Shown here: piece after piece, positions 8,142 to 16,585 of the stretch
How the letters are laid out: each line of letters starts with the position of its first letter
Numbering within the stretch: position 1 is the first letter of the stretch
DNA from: JANLQX01 sp031423635
GTDB lineage: Bacteria > Actinomycetota > Acidimicrobiia > Acidimicrobiales > JANYDT01
NCBI GenBank assembly: GCA_031423635.1
Contig: JANPFX010000083.1
Coordinates: forward strand, 6,366 to 70,365
Length of the DNA: 64,000 nt
Direction: 5' to 3'
Position numbers and translations under genes: made by a program
The notes under the pieces: model-generated
The model's input: the letters and a program-made list of their open reading frames with translations, nothing else
Told to the model about the DNA's origin: nothing
Databases searched by the model: none

Positions 8142-8642
8142 ATGCACCGACCTCCACGGATCGAACCCGGCCCGGGACAGGAGTCCGTCTGGGACTATCC
8201 CCGACCGCCCCGGGTCGAACCCTCCGACGAACTCGTCGAAGTCGTCTTCGGCGGCGTGCTCATCGCCTCGACGCGACGATCGCTCCGGGTTCTCGAGACC
8301 AGCCACCCGCCTGCGTACTACCTCCCGATGGCCGACGTCTCGGCCGAGCACATCCGACCGAGCGGAACCCGGCCGACCTTCTGCGAGTGGAAGGGCCTCG
8401 CCAGCTACTTCACGTTCGTCGCCGGAGGCTACGTCGACCGGGACTGCGCCTGGACGTACACCAACCCGACCAAGGGGTACGAAGCAATCACCGATCACCT
8501 CGCGCTCTATCCGGGCCGCATGGACGAGTGTCGGGTCAACGGCGAGATCGTCGTCGCCCAGGAGGGGGGCTTCTATGGCGGATGGATCACCAGCCGCGTT
8601 GTCGGGCCCTTCAAAGGTGGGTCCGGGACCTGGGGCTGGTGA
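8142..8642 (+). CDS. DUF427 domain protein
   Basis: A 166-residue protein matching the DUF427 fold, a beta-rich single domain of unknown biochemical role. Typical strings are SVWDYPRPPRVEPSDELVEV, FGGVLIASTRRSLRVLETSHPPAYYLP, TFCEWKGLASYFTF, CAWTYTNPTKGY and FYGGWITSRVVGPFKG. The length fits the family. The start ATG 8142 is preceded immediately by GGTGG. The stop overlaps a GTG (8639) in the frame of the following lipoprotein gene as GTGA. Confidence 0.85.
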   Translation: MHRPPRIEPGPGQESVWDYPRPPRVEPSDELVEVVFGGVLIASTRRSLRVLETSHPPAYYLPMADVSAEHIRPSGTRPTFCEWKGLASYFTFVAGGYVDRDCAWTYTNPTKGYEAITDHLALYPGRMDECRVNGEIVVAQEGGFYGGWITSRVVGPFKGGSGTWGW

Positions 8643-8665
8643 AGCGTGCACTCTGCGGTCCGCCC

Positions 8666-9952
8666 ATGACCAGCAGCGCGTGGACGACGACGGGCCCGAG
8701 CAATCCGAACCGACACGTCGGTAGGCTCCCTCAGATCCGACGGTCCCTCCCACTTCGTTCCTCTGGCCTCGCCGTACTGGTGGGCCTCGCCGGGCTTGTG
8801 GTGACGACGACCGGATGCACGTCGGCCAAAGAACCGTTGAGCACCCCTGCCGCCACGGCATCGACGACCTCGGCGCCGACGACGACGCGACCGCCGATCA
8901 CGCGGAACGCGACCATCGTGCTCGTCGTCCCCGCGAGTGGGCCGCTCGAGGGACTCGGCACAGAAGCGCGCGAGGGTCTCGAGCTCGCCATCCGACACGC
9001 CACAGAAGACGGCAAGCTTCCGGCCGACATGAACGTGCGCATCCGCGTCCTCGACGAAAGCGCACGCAACTTCTCGCGTGCCGTCGATCGTGCCGTTCGA
9101 AGCGAGGACGTGATCGCCATCACCGGAGGACTTCTCGAGTCGACCGAAGACGTGCTCTCCCCGCTCGCACGGCGTCGCAAGATCGCTCTCTTCACGTTCA
9201 CCTGGGGACAGGGAAACGAACCGGCATCATCGGTCCGTGTCGGGCCGTCCAGGTCGAGCCTCGCGGACGAGGCGGCACGCTACATCGTCGCGGCGAATCC
9301 GAACGTTGCGTCGATCGCCCTCATCGCCACACCCGGGGCGGCGGGCTCAGTGACCATGCGTGATGCCATCGCCGCGAAGATGGCACCGGTCGACGCGGCA
9401 TCTACCGGTGGACCTGTCGTCACGACCAACTCGCCCGCAGACGTCACTCTGCTCGAGCAGGTCCCCCTCATCGTCACCGGAGACGGCGACGCGTCATTCG
9501 AACGATACGCGCGCCTACGGATTGCCCCATCTGCCGAACCACCATCGCTCGTCGTTCCGGGCGATGCCCTCGGTTGTCGCACTGCCCCCGATGGGCTGGC
9601 CGAGGGAACCCGATGCGTCTCGCGTGGATCCTGGCACGGACCGGGCCGGGCGGCGGTCGCGTTCCGTGAGGACACCGCGGCTGCCGCGATCACACCGTCG
9701 TGGGCGACCGTGGTCGCCTATGACGCCGGCTCGCTCGTCGCTCGGATCGCCGGGCCGGCGGCCCTTACGCGTTCGGGTGCTCCGAAGGACTTGCGGGCAG
9801 CATTGCTCAAAGCGAAGACCGCCCCCATGTTCGCCACGTTCACCGGTGTGAGCGGGCGACTGAAGCCCGGCGAGGGCTTCATCGGCAACGCTCAGGTCCT
9901 GCGATCGGAAGGTGGGGTCTGGGTCGCCGATCTCCTCGGTGCTACCGGGTGA
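8666..9952 (+). CDS. lipoprotein resembling ABC-type (type I) substrate-binding proteins
   Basis: An exported protein of about 428 residues. It has a positively charged stretch (QIRRSLPLRSS), a hydrophobic core and the candidate lipobox LVVTTTGC, then a Thr/Pro linker. The periplasmic-binding-protein-like body begins IVLVVPASGPLEGLGTEAREGLELAI, with VIAITGG and RKIALFTFTWGQG further on. It resembles the branched-chain amino-acid binding-protein group. No permease is adjacent, so it may be a stand-alone sensor or an orphan receptor. The start is uncertain: ATG 8666, GTG 8639 (GTGA overlap with DUF427), or the unusual codon at 8735 discussed in the findings. The 3' end overlaps convergent hemQ by 11 nt. 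Confidence 0.75.
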   Translation: MTSSAWTTTGPSNPNRHVGRLPQIRRSLPLRSSGLAVLVGLAGLVVTTTGCTSAKEPLSTPAATASTTSAPTTTRPPITRNATIVLVVPASGPLEGLGTEAREGLELAIRHATEDGKLPADMNVRIRVLDESARNFSRAVDRAVRSEDVIAITGGLLESTEDVLSPLARRRKIALFTFTWGQGNEPASSVRVGPSRSSLADEAARYIVAANPNVASIALIATPGAAGSVTMRDAIAAKMAPVDAASTGGPVVTTNSPADVTLLEQVPLIVTGDGDASFERYARLRIAPSAEPPSLVVPGDALGCRTAPDGLAEGTRCVSRGSWHGPGRAAVAFREDTAAAAITPSWATVVAYDAGSLVARIAGPAALTRSGAPKDLRAALLKAKTAPMFATFTGVSGRLKPGEGFIGNAQVLRSEGGVWVADLLGATG

Positions 9953-10634
9953 GTTCGCCGAACACCACTTCGGGCGCGTCGACCATTCCGGAGATGAACG
10001 GTCCGAACTCGCCATAGAGCGCCGAGGCCTCATCGAAGCGCATGGTGTACACAACCTCTTTCAGGTCGGCTGGATCGTGGGCGAAGAGCGTCACACCCCA
10101 TTCGTAGTCGTCCACGCCCGTCGAGCCGGTCACGAACTGGGAGATGCGTCCCGCGAACGTTCGGCCCGACGTGCCGTGATCGTGCATCAGCCGATTGCGG
10201 TCGTCGAAGGGAAGAGTGAACCAGTTGGCATCGGCGGCGCCGACGCCACGGCGCTTCGACATCGGGTAGAAGCACACGGCGCGCATTCCTTGCGGGGGCA
10301 TCGTTCCGGGGTAGAGCCGCGGCCGCGTCATCGCCTCCGGGGCTCCCTTGGCGTACTCGGACACTTCGGTGAACGACACATAGGAATCGACAAGCAGCAA
10401 CCCGGCACGGCTGAGCTCGGTCTGGAGCCGGCGAAGGCGCCACAGGTCGGGCCCCACGACCATCGTGCCGACATCGGCCTTGTGCCCGAGAGTGGCGAAC
10501 GTGATCACCTGGTGATCGTCGGCGATGCACGACTTGACGGCCGACGTCGCGGCCTCGGCATCCGTGGTCGGCGTGATCTTCCAGAACAGGTGGAGAACTC
10601 CCCAACCAACCTTCGGCGACAGCGGCTCAGTCAT
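9942..10634 (-). CDS. hemQ: coproheme decarboxylase (chlorite dismutase-like)
   Basis: A 230-residue HemQ of the actinobacterial type, which oxidatively decarboxylates Fe-coproporphyrin III to haem b in the coproporphyrin-dependent pathway. The segment CFYPMSKRR carries the catalytic Tyr and the substrate-binding Lys/Arg. DRNRLMHDHGTSGRTF and YEWGVTLFAHDPADLKEVVYTMRFDEAS are further family signatures. The start ATG 10634 has TACGCT 7 nt upstream and no ribosome binding site, so it is probably leaderless. No other haem gene is nearby. Confidence 0.9.
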   Translation of the reverse strand: MTEPLSPKVGWGVLHLFWKITPTTDAEAATSAVKSCIADDHQVITFATLGHKADVGTMVVGPDLWRLRRLQTELSRAGLLLVDSYVSFTEVSEYAKGAPEAMTRPRLYPGTMPPQGMRAVCFYPMSKRRGVGAADANWFTLPFDDRNRLMHDHGTSGRTFAGRISQFVTGSTGVDDYEWGVTLFAHDPADLKEVVYTMRFDEASALYGEFGPFISGMVDAPEVVFGELTR

Positions 10635-10641
10635 GGCCCCC

Positions 10642-10647
10642 AGCGTA
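10642..10647 (-). promoter_or_regulatory. -10 element of leaderless hemQ
   Basis: TACGCT on the minus strand, separated by 7 nt (GGGGGCC) from ATG 10634. Transcription would begin at or within a base of the start codon. No -35 was assigned. Confidence 0.5.
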
Positions 10648-10728
10648 GGGGTCATCGATCGTTGCGTTATCGGCGCGCCGGACGCGAATCGTGCGCAAGC
10701 GCACCGATCCCGGCGCGAAACTTGCCCG

Positions 10729-12636
10729 GTGGGTGGACGAGCGTGGGCGTGGGCTGGGTGCGTCGCCATCACCGTCTCCATGATCACACCGCTCACGATG
10801 GCGGCGGCCACGGCCAACCCCGACCCCCGGACAACCAGGACCTCCGCCCCCACCACCCCGGCGTCGTCGGGCCGATGGGTCACCATCCTCGGGAGAGGCT
10901 TCGGGCATGGTGTCGGCATGGCTCAGGACGGCGCCTACTGGATGGGACGCCAAGGTCGCTCGTCCAGAGAGATCCTCCGCCACTTCTACCCCGGCACCGC
11001 CCTGGGCTCTCGGAGCGGCACGATCCGGGTTCCTCTCGGCGGGGCGGGAACCGTCACCCTCACGCTCGGAGAGGGCGGAACCGTCGGTGGGAGACGGGTC
11101 GCACCCGGCGGCTCCGTCAGCGTGCGACCGGGTGATGGGGAACTGATCGCCACGGTGATCGCTCCACCCGATCTGACCGGTGCGACGTCGGGATCCCGGG
11201 CTCCGGCGCTGGCGATGGAGCCGATCTCCCTCCGCCTGCAGACGCCAACGGCTCCGGGTGACACCCCGGCCTCGACTCCGGCACTCGCGCCGGCGCTTCC
11301 GCCCCCGACCCCGCAGCTCCCGGCCACCCCATCGTCGTCAGAACCGTCGGCCGGTGCCCTGTTCCTGCCCGGCATGCTCCCGGACCCGCCTGCCCCTTCG
11401 ACAACGGAACCGGCTCCCGTCGCATCGCCGTCGGACCTGCCGATCCCGCCGCTGAAGAACGAAGCCGAGGACCCGGCCTCGCCTCCGCCCTCCGCCACGC
11501 CCGCAGAGGGATCGCCCGACACGATGCGCGGCGACCCGATCGTCGTCACCGCGACCGATGGGGGCACCGTGACCTACGCCGGCAAGCGGTACCGGGGTTC
11601 ATTCGAACTGCGCGCGCGGGACGGCATCCGCATCGTCAACGAACTCGACGTCGAGCAGTATCTGCGCGGCATGGGGGAGATCACCGATCCGGGATGGCCT
11701 GCGGCCGCACTCGAGGCGCAGGCCATTGCCGCTCGGACGTACGCCTTTCGTACGATGGCGTCCGCCGGAGAGGTTTGCCCGACGCAGCGCTGCCAGGTCT
11801 ACGTCGGCGCTCGAGCCGAGTACGGAGCGATGGATGCCGCCGTCGCAGCGACACGAGGCAAAGTCGTGACCTACGACAACGGCAAGCTCGCCGTCACGTT
11901 CTACTCGGCGAGCGGCGGAGGGACGATCGCCACGCCCCTGGAAGCGTTCGGAGGATCCGGCGACTTCCCGTACCTGCAATCCGGTACGTACCCGACCGGC
12001 GACCTCAAGTCGTGGGTCGTCACCATGACGATCGACGAGATCGCCCGACGTGTCGGCTACCCGGGACGGGCGTCACGCGTAGAAGTGACGCAGGTCGGTC
12101 CGTCCGGTCGAGCCACGGAAGTCACCGTGGGCGGCGACGCTGCCGACCTGACGATCGATGGGCCGCGGTTCGACGCCGCCCTCGGCTTGCGCTCCACCCT
12201 GTTCACCCTGCAGCAATCGGAAACGCCCTCACTCGAGGGCCTCGGTGATGTGGACGTGCTCCGTCCGTCTGAATCTGCCCAAACCGACGATGACGGAGCG
12301 GCGAGCGAGGTGTTCGCCCAGACCGGCTTCTTCGAGTCCTCCGGTTCGTACCAGGAGCCGATGCCGTCCGCGTCCGACGCAGTGACGCCCAACTCGGTGG
12401 CGACGCCCGAGTCGGTGACTTCGGCGGAGCCGTCGCCTCGAACCACCGCGTCGCGGCTGTCCGGACGCAGGACCGGAGACGCTTCCTCCGCCCGACCTGT
12501 CCCGGCCACCAGCAACCAAAGTCAGCAGAGCGACGGGTTCTTCGTAGGCGCGCTTACTGCAGTCGGAGCGGCCACCCTCGCCGTCACCCGGCGTTGGGTG
12601 CGCACGCGCCGAGGACGGCTCAAACGACCACGTTGA
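10729..12636 (+). CDS. SpoIID/LytB-domain exported protein with C-terminal membrane anchor
   Basis: About 635 residues with an N-terminal signal sequence (GRAWAWAGCVAITVSMITP). A glycan-binding-like motif GRGFGHGVGMAQDGAYWMG and ILRHFYPGTALG sit near residues 50-95, before the main SpoIID/LytB domain (ELDVEQYLRGMGEI, ALEAQAIAARTYAF, CPTQRCQVYVGA, TFYSASGGGTIATP). In Bacillus SpoIID the GHGVGM motif is C-terminal. A long Pro/Ser-rich linker separates the parts, and a hydrophobic segment plus an Arg/Lys tail end the protein. SpoIID is a peptidoglycan lytic transglycosylase and LytB enhances amidase; a wall-remodelling role is inferred. The start is uncertain (GTG 10729 or ATG 10633). Confidence 0.8.
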   Translation: MGGRAWAWAGCVAITVSMITPLTMAAATANPDPRTTRTSAPTTPASSGRWVTILGRGFGHGVGMAQDGAYWMGRQGRSSREILRHFYPGTALGSRSGTIRVPLGGAGTVTLTLGEGGTVGGRRVAPGGSVSVRPGDGELIATVIAPPDLTGATSGSRAPALAMEPISLRLQTPTAPGDTPASTPALAPALPPPTPQLPATPSSSEPSAGALFLPGMLPDPPAPSTTEPAPVASPSDLPIPPLKNEAEDPASPPPSATPAEGSPDTMRGDPIVVTATDGGTVTYAGKRYRGSFELRARDGIRIVNELDVEQYLRGMGEITDPGWPAAALEAQAIAARTYAFRTMASAGEVCPTQRCQVYVGARAEYGAMDAAVAATRGKVVTYDNGKLAVTFYSASGGGTIATPLEAFGGSGDFPYLQSGTYPTGDLKSWVVTMTIDEIARRVGYPGRASRVEVTQVGPSGRATEVTVGGDAADLTIDGPRFDAALGLRSTLFTLQQSETPSLEGLGDVDVLRPSESAQTDDDGAASEVFAQTGFFESSGSYQEPMPSASDAVTPNSVATPESVTSAEPSPRTTASRLSGRRTGDASSARPVPATSNQSQQSDGFFVGALTAVGAATLAVTRRWVRTRRGRLKRPR

Positions 12637-13516
12637 CCTGCACAGGAAACGCGATCGACACCGTGTATCCACTGAGCACGACGCTCACCGTCGGCTGGTA
12701 GAACCCCGACACCGCACTCGCTGATGCGGAGAAGCTGACGTCGAATGACAACCCCGCGACCGACGTCTGGGAGAGCCCGACCGCGAGTCCTGTCGGCACC
12801 GAGCCGGCGCTCACGATCGCCGTACCCGAGAAGCCCGGCAGGCGATTCAGGTTCACCCGGTAGGCCACGAACGTGGCGCCGCCAGGAAGGATTGGACCGG
12901 CTAGAAGGACCTCAGCTGTTGGCGCGAACGACTGCGGAGCTCCGGGCGCAACCGTCGTTGTCGTCACCGCGGGTGCCGTCGTGTCGACCACGAGTTCCAA
13001 GGCGAGGGTCGCGGATGTTCCGCCCCCGATGGCGGTGACGAGGAATGATTGATACCCCCCAGGAGTGATTCCGGCCGTCGTCGTCAGGGTCATCGTCGTC
13101 GTCGAGGTCGTCGGGTTCGTTGCAAGAACCGCGCGGACACCGGCAGGGAGACCGCTCACGCTCAAGGTGGTCGGTTCCGTCGATCGCGATTTCGCGGTCA
13201 GCAGGTAGGTCGCGCTGCCCCCCGGAACGGCAAGCCGTCGAGGAACGTCGCTCGAAATGGTGAGCCCCGGCTGGGCAACCGTCGTCGGGGGTGCGGTGGT
13301 CACCGCGGCCGTGGTCGGTGGGAGCGGCTGCGGAGCGGGCGCAGTCGTCGGCGGGAGAGGGATGACCTTCGGCGCGACCGGTCGTTTCGCCGTTCGTTTC
13401 TTGGTGGCGGCGTCCGCCGAAGGGACAGCGATCAGGCCCAGCACAATCATGGCTGCGACGCCGGCCTGCAAAACACGGACACGCGAACGAAAACTGGAAT
13501 GGACCAGAGTGATCAT
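12620..13516 (-). CDS. secreted Thr/Pro-rich protein with Ig-like beta-sandwich sequence
   Basis: A 298-residue protein with a signal peptide (VRVLQAGVAAMIVLGLIAV, SADA). A Lys-rich stretch and a Thr/Pro linker lead to two beta-rich segments, for example LSVSGLPAGVRAVLATNP and TTTAGITPGGYQSFLVTAIGG. This pattern (GLPAGV..NP..T..TPAG.Y) is typical of Ig-like or NEW-type domains attached to exported actinobacterial proteins, probably adhesion or ligand-binding modules. No enzyme domain is present. It is a paralogue of the next gene upstream. The 3' end overlaps the convergent SpoIID gene by 17 nt. ATG 13516 has GGTGGAG just upstream. Confidence 0.7.
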   Translation of the reverse strand: MITLVHSSFRSRVRVLQAGVAAMIVLGLIAVPSADAATKKRTAKRPVAPKVIPLPPTTAPAPQPLPPTTAAVTTAPPTTVAQPGLTISSDVPRRLAVPGGSATYLLTAKSRSTEPTTLSVSGLPAGVRAVLATNPTTSTTTMTLTTTAGITPGGYQSFLVTAIGGGTSATLALELVVDTTAPAVTTTTVAPGAPQSFAPTAEVLLAGPILPGGATFVAYRVNLNRLPGFSGTAIVSAGSVPTGLAVGLSQTSVAGLSFDVSFSASASAVSGFYQPTVSVVLSGYTVSIAFPVQVNVVV

Positions 13517-13612
13517 GCACTCCACCGTATGCGAACGAACGATCCGGCGTCACCCCTCGACCGAGCCGCGAATGTGGAACGGAGGCGTTGCAGCACGCGC
13601 TCGCTGCGCCGG

Positions 13613-14620
13613 TCAGCCGATGACGAGGGTGACTTCGCCTGACTTCTTCAGACCTTTGGAGATGCCGGTGATGGTGAACGGATAGCGACCCGGACGCATC
13701 GCCACCGTCGAACTGAGCCACAGCACCGTCCTCTTCGTGCTGACCTTCTCGGAGAAGCCGTGCCACACGCCGTCGGGCAGTCCGGACACGAAGTACTCGA
13801 TGGACCCGTTGTAGCCGGTGTCGTAGATCGGTTCGATCTCGTACTGCACCTGCCCACCCGTGACCAACGTCCTCCCATCACCGGTGACCCGGAAGCCGAA
13901 CGACGGAGCGAGTCCGGAGGGGTCGATCGTCGAGGTCGTCGTCGAACCGGCCACGCTCGTCACGCGGAGGGTCATCGTCGCCCAGGCCTGGGCACCAGCG
14001 AAGGACCCGATGACGCGGAGCGGATAGTCGGCAGGCACTGCGTTCGACGGAACGTCGATACGCAGGACCGCAAGACCCGTCGCCGGATTCGGACTCAGGG
14101 TGGCCGCCATTCCACCTGGGAGGCCGACGAGGCTGAGCGCGATCGGATTCGATGCCCCCCGTTGGGCGATCACGATGGAGAACGCGACCGTCGACCCGAC
14201 AACCGCTTCGGCCCGATCATTGACCGCCACCACCTCGAACGGTGCGATGGCGAGAGGCGGCACCGTGGTCGTCGGTGCTGAAGTGGTCGGCGCGGACGGA
14301 GGAGGTGAAGTCGACGTCGGCGGCACCGGAGGGACCGTCGTCGTCGGTGCCGGGGCGGTGATGGTGACTCCGGCGACCTGGGTCGGCACAAACCTGACCG
14401 TCGTCCGCGCGGGCTTCTCCGGGGTCTTGGTCGTCCGCTTCAGGGTCTTCTTCGTCGGACGTTTCAAGGTGGTCGAGGCCTTGGGCGTCGCGGACGCACC
14501 CGATACGGCCGACGGCGGCGTCACGAGAAACGTCAACACGGCGATCGCTGCGAGCGTCGCGACGGACCGCCGGGTACGGACACCCGACCGAGAGAAACGA
14601 CGCAGATCCACGCCCACCAT
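13613..14620 (-). CDS. secreted Thr/Pro-rich protein, paralogue of its downstream neighbour
   Basis: A 335-residue protein. The N-terminal export signal is RRSVATLAAIAVLTFLVTPP after several Arg residues. Then follow a Lys/Thr-rich segment, a linker of T-x-P-P repeats, and two Ig-like segments (ALSLVGLPGGMAATLSPNP, VPADYPLRVIGSFAG; later SIEYFVSGLPDGVWHGF, MRPGRYPFTITGIS). It shares layout and the GLP-G-NP motif with the protein at 12620, indicating tandem duplication. No catalytic residues are recognisable. The start is placed at ATG 14620, just ahead of the charged signal region. Confidence 0.7.
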   Translation of the reverse strand: MVGVDLRRFSRSGVRTRRSVATLAAIAVLTFLVTPPSAVSGASATPKASTTLKRPTKKTLKRTTKTPEKPARTTVRFVPTQVAGVTITAPAPTTTVPPVPPTSTSPPPSAPTTSAPTTTVPPLAIAPFEVVAVNDRAEAVVGSTVAFSIVIAQRGASNPIALSLVGLPGGMAATLSPNPATGLAVLRIDVPSNAVPADYPLRVIGSFAGAQAWATMTLRVTSVAGSTTTSTIDPSGLAPSFGFRVTGDGRTLVTGGQVQYEIEPIYDTGYNGSIEYFVSGLPDGVWHGFSEKVSTKRTVLWLSSTVAMRPGRYPFTITGISKGLKKSGEVTLVIG

Positions 14621-14708
14621 CGTCTCGCGAACGTGAGCGGAATGGTCGGATTGCCGTATGCGCGCGTAGCGCCGCGGAGACTCGCTGCGCTGATGTCGCA
14701 ACGACAAA

Positions 14709-14736
14709 CCGCCGCCGTCTCGAGAGACGGCGGCGG
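14709..14736 (-). terminator. intrinsic terminator of groL
   Basis: CCGCCGCCGTCT and AGACGGCGGCGG form a perfect 12-bp stem with a CGAG loop. It lies about 50 nt beyond the groL stop and is followed on the minus strand by a T-containing run (GGTTTGTCGTT). Confidence 0.7.
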
Positions 14737-14784
14737 CTCAGATGCTCGGAACTGCTGGCCGGAAGATTCGGCCAGCGCGTGCCG

Positions 14785-16410
14785 CTAGTAGTCGTCCATG
14801 CCTCCGCCCATCGGGGCGGCGGCTTCCTTTTCCGGCTTGTCCACGATGACGGCCTCGGTGGTGAGGAAGAGCGCCGCGATCGACGCAGCGTTCTGCAACG
14901 CCGAACGCGTCACCTTGCCGGCGTCGATGACGCCGGCCTTGACGAGGTCCTCATACTCGCCCGTGGCGGCGTTGAGACCTTCGGAGGGCGTCGTCATCGA
15001 CCGGACCCGGTCGACGACGACGCCACCTTCCATACCGGCGTTGATGGCGATCTGCTTGATCGGCTCCTCGACCGCCTTTGCGACGATGCGGGCACCGGTC
15101 GCCTCATCACCCTTCAGGGTGTCGGCAACGGCGAGGATCGCCTTCTGGGCACGGAGAAGCGCGACACCGCCACCGGGCACAACGCCCTCTTCGACGGCGG
15201 CCTTCGTGGTGGACACGGCGTCTTCGATGCGGTGCTTCTTCTCTTTGAGCTCGACCTCGGTCGCCGCGCCGACCTTGATGACGGCAACGCCGCCGGAGAG
15301 CTTGGCGAGGCGCTCCTGGAGCTTTTCGCGGTCGTAGTCGGAGTCGGTGTTCTCGATCTCCGCCTTGATCTGGGAGATGCGGCCCTTCACGTCTTCAGCC
15401 GAACCGGCGCCTTCGACGATGGTGGTCTCGTCCTTGGTGATGACGATCTTGCGAGCCTTGCCGAGGAGGTCGAGGGTGACGTTCTCCAGCTTGAGACCGA
15501 CTTCCTCAGACACGACCTGGCCCCCGGTGAGGATGGCGATGTCCTGGAGCATGGCCTTGCGGCGCTCGCCGAAGCCCGGAGCCTTGACGGCGACCGACTT
15601 GAACGTGCCACGGATCTTGTTGACAACCAAGGTGGCAAGCGCCTCGCCTTCGACATCCTCGGAAAGGATGAGGAGCGGCTTGCCGGTCTGCATGACCTTC
15701 TCGAGCACCGGGATCATGTCGCGAACGGCAGAGATCTTCGTGCTGACGATCAGGATGTACGGGTCTTCGAGAACCGCCTCCATGCGCTCCATGTCGGTGG
15801 CGAAGTAGGGCGAGGTGTAGCCCTTGTCGAAGCGCATGCCTTCGACGAGATCCATCTGCATGCCGAAGGTCTGCGACTCCTCGACGGTGATGACGCCGTC
15901 CTTGCCGACCTTGTCGATGGCCTCGGAGATGAGAGCACCGATCTCGGTGTCGGCGGCGGAGATCGACGCGACCTGGGCGATCTTGGCCGGGTCGCCGTCG
16001 ACCGACTGGCTGATCTCCTTGATGGCCTCGATTGCCGCTGCGACCGCCGCCTCGATGCCCTTCTTGAGGCTCATCGGGTTGGCACCGGCGGCAACGTTAC
16101 GAAGGCCCTCGCGGACCATGGCACCGGCAAGCACCGTGGCCGTGGTAGTGCCGTCGCCGGCAACGTCGTCGGTTTTCTTCGCAACCTCTTTGACCAACTC
16201 GGCGCCGATGCGCTCGTAGGGATCTTCGAGGTCGATCTCCTTGGCGATGGACACACCGTCGTTGGTGATCGTGGGGGCGCCCCACTTCTTTTCCAGCACG
16301 ACGTTGCGGCCCTTCGGGCCCAGCGTCACCTTTACGGCGTCGACGAGTTGCTGCATGCCCTTTTCCAGGCTGCGGCGGGCGGTTTCGTCGAAGGCGATCA
16401 ATTTCGCCAT
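14785..16410 (-). CDS. groL: chaperonin GroEL (Hsp60)
   Basis: A 541-residue chaperonin that folds proteins in an ATP-driven double ring with GroES. Recognisable parts are AKLIAFDETARRSLEKGM, VTLGPKGRNVVLEKKWGAP, the ATP-site loop DVAGDGTTTATVLAGA, the apical domain, and VVPGGGVALLRA. The tail is GGGMDDY, with neither the long GGM repeat nor the His-rich end of mycobacterial GroEL1. ATG 16410 has AAGGAGA at good spacing. No groES gene is adjacent, so this is a solitary groL. Two CIRCE-type operators upstream predict HrcA control and heat induction. Confidence 0.97.
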   Translation of the reverse strand: MAKLIAFDETARRSLEKGMQQLVDAVKVTLGPKGRNVVLEKKWGAPTITNDGVSIAKEIDLEDPYERIGAELVKEVAKKTDDVAGDGTTTATVLAGAMVREGLRNVAAGANPMSLKKGIEAAVAAAIEAIKEISQSVDGDPAKIAQVASISAADTEIGALISEAIDKVGKDGVITVEESQTFGMQMDLVEGMRFDKGYTSPYFATDMERMEAVLEDPYILIVSTKISAVRDMIPVLEKVMQTGKPLLILSEDVEGEALATLVVNKIRGTFKSVAVKAPGFGERRKAMLQDIAILTGGQVVSEEVGLKLENVTLDLLGKARKIVITKDETTIVEGAGSAEDVKGRISQIKAEIENTDSDYDREKLQERLAKLSGGVAVIKVGAATEVELKEKKHRIEDAVSTTKAAVEEGVVPGGGVALLRAQKAILAVADTLKGDEATGARIVAKAVEEPIKQIAINAGMEGGVVVDRVRSMTTPSEGLNAATGEYEDLVKAGVIDAGKVTRSALQNAASIAALFLTTEAVIVDKPEKEAAAPMGGGMDDY

Positions 16411-16496
16411 GTTCGTCTCCTTTGAGAAGTACGGGTGAGGGATCAGAGGCGGCAAGGGGCCCAGACCACACACCCACCGCAAGGGTGGGAATGATC

Positions 16497-16521
16497 TGGC
16501 ACTCACGGCCTTTGAGTGCCA
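16497..16521 (-). promoter_or_regulatory. CIRCE operator (HrcA site), proximal
   Basis: TGGCACTC, nine bases, GAGTGCCA: a perfect inverted repeat matching the CIRCE layout (consensus TTAGCACTC-N9-GAGTGCTAA) with GCC in place of GCT. It lies 87-111 nt ahead of the groL start. Confidence 0.85.
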
Positions 16522-16546
16522 ACTCTACTCGCTCGCTGGGCATTCG

Positions 16547-16573
16547 TTGGCAGACGACACCGTCGAGTGCCAA
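16547..16573 (-). promoter_or_regulatory. second, imperfect CIRCE-like operator
   Basis: TTGGCAGAC, nine bases, GAGTGCCAA. One arm is a perfect CIRCE half-site and the other differs at two bases. Spacing is exactly that of CIRCE, and the element starts 26 nt beyond the proximal copy (centres about 51 bp apart). Tandem HrcA sites are plausible. Confidence 0.65.
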
Positions 16574-16585
16574 CGCGGTGATCCC

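Noticed and set aside
14779..16425. A 548-codon open frame antisense to groL
   Set aside because: The opposite strand is an unmistakable GroEL with ribosome binding site and CIRCE control. Long antisense frames are expected in GC-rich coding DNA, and the antisense translation has no recognisable motif.
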